A stretch of 64,000 nt of DNA. Origin: Oecophyllibacter saccharovorans (GTDB taxonomy: Bacteria; Pseudomonadota; Alphaproteobacteria; Acetobacterales; Acetobacteraceae). The stretch is taken from contig NZ_CP038143.1 of the NCBI RefSeq assembly GCF_006542375.1, positions 434,001 through 498,000 on the forward strand, read 5' to 3'. The translations under genes and the position numbers were made by a program. The notes below the pieces were generated by a model. It was not told the origin of the DNA. It saw only the letters and a program-made list of their open reading frames with translations, and made no database searches. Below, piece after piece: positions 62,131 through 64,000 of the stretch. Numbering within the stretch: position 1 is the stretch's first letter; each line of letters starts with the position of its first letter.

Positions 62131-62960
62131 TGCGGTTTCTGGCTCTCAACCTGCAAGCCCCGCTCGCAAGCTTCGGCGGCACGACCGTGGATCATTATGG
62201 AATCACACGTCTCTTCCCGGCTGCCTCAATGTTAACCGGGCTGCTTGGCAACGCACTCGGCTACCAACGTTCGGAAGCAGAAAAACTGATGGAGCTGCAG
62301 GAACGTCTGATTTTCGGCGCCTTCTATCGCGAGACATATCCTGAGCAGATCCGCGATTACCAGACCGTACAGCTACGTGGCGAAACCAGCTGGACCACTG
62401 ATGGAACACGTGCGGAACGAAAAGGCGCCAGCGGAGACAGCACGCATATCCGTTATCGTGATTATCTCACTGATCTCGACCTTTATGTCGTGCTTGCTCT
62501 CACAGCCGCTGAAAAGTCCCCGACACTCGATAACCTGGTTCAGGCGCTGGAACAGCCGGCACGACCGCTGTCGCTCGGGCGCAAAACCTGCCTGCCTTCT
62601 GAACCGCTGCTACTTCCCCCGGCCCTGCGCTTCCAGGAAGCTGCCACTCCTGCAGAAGCCGCGCTGAATCTGGCGCGCGCCCTGCCTTTTCGCAAGCGCG
62701 AGAAAGAGGCTGAGGCAAAAAAATATAACCGGAATGTTTCCCCCGCCATTCATCTCATGCGTCCCGCTCTGCCTGCCGAACGGGCCCTGACCGATACCCG
62801 GGCTCTTCCGCCTGCAGGCCTCGCAACGATCACGGATGAACGGAACTGGCAGGGAGGCTTTCATGGCGGTAGCCGCCAGATCGTAATTGAGAAACTGCCG
62901 ATCAATACGGAATCAATTGAAAAAGAAATCCCGATCGGCATCTCGGGAGAGCCGACATGA
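62130..62960 (+). CDS. cas5e: Cascade subunit Cas5e (CasD)
   Basis: 276 residues from the ATG at 62130 that overlaps the cas7e stop by one base. RAMP protein that holds the 5' handle of the crRNA. LNLQAPLASFGGTTVDHYGITRLFPAASMLTGLLGNALG (partly quoted) is a standard Cas5e opening; LDLYVVLALT and RPLSLGRKTCLPSEPLL follow. Overlaps cas6e by 4 bases. Confidence 0.93.
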   Translation: MRFLALNLQAPLASFGGTTVDHYGITRLFPAASMLTGLLGNALGYQRSEAEKLMELQERLIFGAFYRETYPEQIRDYQTVQLRGETSWTTDGTRAERKGASGDSTHIRYRDYLTDLDLYVVLALTAAEKSPTLDNLVQALEQPARPLSLGRKTCLPSEPLLLPPALRFQEAATPAEAALNLARALPFRKREKEAEAKKYNRNVSPAIHLMRPALPAERALTDTRALPPAGLATITDERNWQGGFHGGSRQIVIEKLPINTESIEKEIPIGISGEPT

Positions 62961-63694
62961 CAGCTGCTGCTCCAAAATCTTTCTACCTACTGCATGCTCC
63001 ACTGAATTCCAGGCAGTTGATGCAGTGGACAGCCGACCAGATATCGGAAGGCCAGACCCCCGATTACGGTCTGGCTCTGCACCGCCTGCTTTCGGCCTCA
63101 TTCGGCAAAGGCGTGGTCCAACCTTTCCGACTGTTTTCACCGCGCGCTGGCAAGTGGGCTCTTTACGGCTACAGCGATCACGATGCCCAGGCTCTTCAGG
63201 AAATTGCGCGCGACTGCGCGCCACCCGAGATTGTCGGGGTTCTGGACGTCCCACAGCTACGCTCCAAGGAAATGCCGTTCTATTTCCCGGTCGGTAAGGA
63301 ACTCGGTTTCGACGTTCTGGTACGTCCGACCCGACGATTCAAAAACGATGCCGGCAAGATGGTCGAAAGAGACGCCTGGCTATGCAAGCTGGAAGAAGCC
63401 AAGAAGGCCAACCTGTCCATCCCGGCGCGGGAAGCTGTCTACCAGGACTGGCTGCGTGAACGGCTGCATCCTGCCGCCACACTTGAAGCTTGCCAGATGA
63501 AAGACTTCCAGCGCGTTCGTGGCAATCGCGATGGTCGCAGAGTGGAGGGACCAAACGTGACTTTTCATGGAAACCTGCGCGTTCAGGAACCGGCAGCCTT
63601 CGCGGAGCTCCTGCGCAAAGGCATCGGACGTCACCGGGCCTATGGTTACGGTATGGTCCTGCTCCGCCCCGTCAACAAAAATGTAATGCCCTAA
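62957..63694 (+). CDS. cas6e: CRISPR RNA endonuclease Cas6e (CasE)
   Basis: 245 residues. Processes pre-crRNA at the repeat hairpin and stays bound as the Cascade head. The paired RAMP folds have the C-terminal glycine loop GIGRHRAYGYGMVLLRP; the DYGLALHRLLSASFG helix contains a His that may be catalytic. The ATG overlaps the cas5e stop (ATGA). Followed by cas1 after 66 bases. Confidence 0.9.
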   Translation: MTAAAPKSFYLLHAPLNSRQLMQWTADQISEGQTPDYGLALHRLLSASFGKGVVQPFRLFSPRAGKWALYGYSDHDAQALQEIARDCAPPEIVGVLDVPQLRSKEMPFYFPVGKELGFDVLVRPTRRFKNDAGKMVERDAWLCKLEEAKKANLSIPAREAVYQDWLRERLHPAATLEACQMKDFQRVRGNRDGRRVEGPNVTFHGNLRVQEPAAFAELLRKGIGRHRAYGYGMVLLRPVNKNVMP

Positions 63695-63760
63695 TCACAG
63701 ACACGCGTCCCAGCCAATAAAAAGCAGGGTTTCCTGCTGGGAAACAAGGAAGCAAGTATC

Positions 63761-64000
63761 ATGCTGAAAGGCCGCCTGGGGCTCGAGAGTTCGCGCATTC
63801 CCCATGCAGACCGGGATGGCCTGCTCTATCTGGAGATGGGCGTTCTGGCGTCCAAAGATGGAACCCTGATCTTCAGGCGCAATCTGGAGGAAGCCAGCCT
63901 GCCACCAGGCGATTACGGTATTCCTGTGCAAGGTCTCTCCATGATTCTCCTGGGCCCTGGCGGCAGCGTCACCCAGGATGCGCTCCGTCTGCTCGCACGT
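63761..64000 (+). CDS. cas1: CRISPR integrase Cas1 (type I-E), N-terminal part
   Basis: The gene is cut by the right edge after 80 codons. The visible start MLKGRLGLESSRIPHADRDG and GDYGIPVQGLSMILLGPGGSVTQDALRLLAR (partly quoted) match Cas1e. AAGGAAG serves as ribosome site. Catalytic residues lie beyond the window. With Cas2 it inserts new spacers. The 66-base gap before it contains a small TTTCC/GGAAA hairpin. Confidence 0.93.
   Translation, partial: MLKGRLGLESSRIPHADRDGLLYLEMGVLASKDGTLIFRRNLEEASLPPGDYGIPVQGLSMILLGPGGSVTQDALRLLAR

Larger units (their letters stand above)
54385..64000. mobile_element. Putative genomic island carrying integrase and CRISPR-Cas
   Basis: The order tRNA-Thr 3' end, integrase, then a cassette of lower GC (about 50%) carrying a complete type I-E effector set is that of an integrated island. 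The left boundary would be the tRNA 3' end near 54384. No second copy of the tRNA 3' sequence occurs in the window, so the right end and its attachment site would lie beyond 64000. The extent is inference. Confidence 0.4.

Noticed and set aside
54310-64000. CRISPR array
   Set aside because: No regularly spaced direct repeats of 28-29 bases were seen; the array is probably beyond the right edge.

Overview
The window is a GC-rich (about 60%) chromosomal segment of an alphaproteobacterium, most probably an acetic acid bacterium (Acetobacteraceae). This is inferred from the leuS-lptE-holA order with a DUF3576 lipoprotein upstream, the Entner-Doudoroff pair edd-eda, several exported sugar and nucleoside enzymes, and an alphaproteobacterial minCDE set. 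There is no rRNA, no recognisable insertion sequence and no CRISPR array inside the window.

Layout. 1-4.4 kb: two-component system (minus), rmuC, BaiN-type flavoprotein, GST. 4.5-6.8 kb: minC, then minDE after an unusually long gap. 6.9-10.1 kb: iron module (Fur-type box, TonB siderophore receptor, PiuC-type hydroxylase). 10.2-15.6 kb: holA, lptE, leuS, DUF3576 lipoprotein. 15.8-16.2 kb: a tRNA-Arg(CCU) gene interrupted in its anticodon loop by a 288-nt group I intron, followed by three small genes of unknown function. 17.8-25 kb: LMW phosphatase, 2-hydroxyacid dehydrogenase, nadK, purH, edd-eda. 25-31.4 kb: slt, a UDG-family protein without Fe-S cysteines, ispE, secreted unknowns. 31.5-35.5 kb: glnK-amtB, UbiH-type hydroxylase, cysE. 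35.5-43.8 kb: galM, mlaA, mlaC, queA-tgt, small lipoprotein, secreted unknown. 43.8-54.2 kb: exported purine nucleoside transporter plus adenosine deaminase, queG, RHH protein, J-domain protein, DegP-type protease, Mrp, two unknowns.

54.3-64 kb is an accessory block of lower GC. tRNA-Thr(TGT) is followed by a tyrosine integrase pointing back at it, then an AT-rich promoter region and a type I-E CRISPR-Cas operon (cas3, cas8e, cse2, cas7e, cas5e, cas6e, start of cas1). Cas2, the array and the far island end would lie beyond the right edge.

The most notable items are the group I intron splitting tRNA-Arg(CCU) (core helices P1, P3, P7, P8, P9 and the P10 exon alignment can be read directly), the tRNA-Thr/integrase/I-E island, an integrase frame with no canonical start, a DnaA-box-like cluster between cysE and galM, a CCTGA microsatellite between udg and ispE, and several small duplications and palindromes at gene ends. 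The intron and the Cas operon belong to known classes; no clearly new system was identified, and the unknown genes are described without assigning function.
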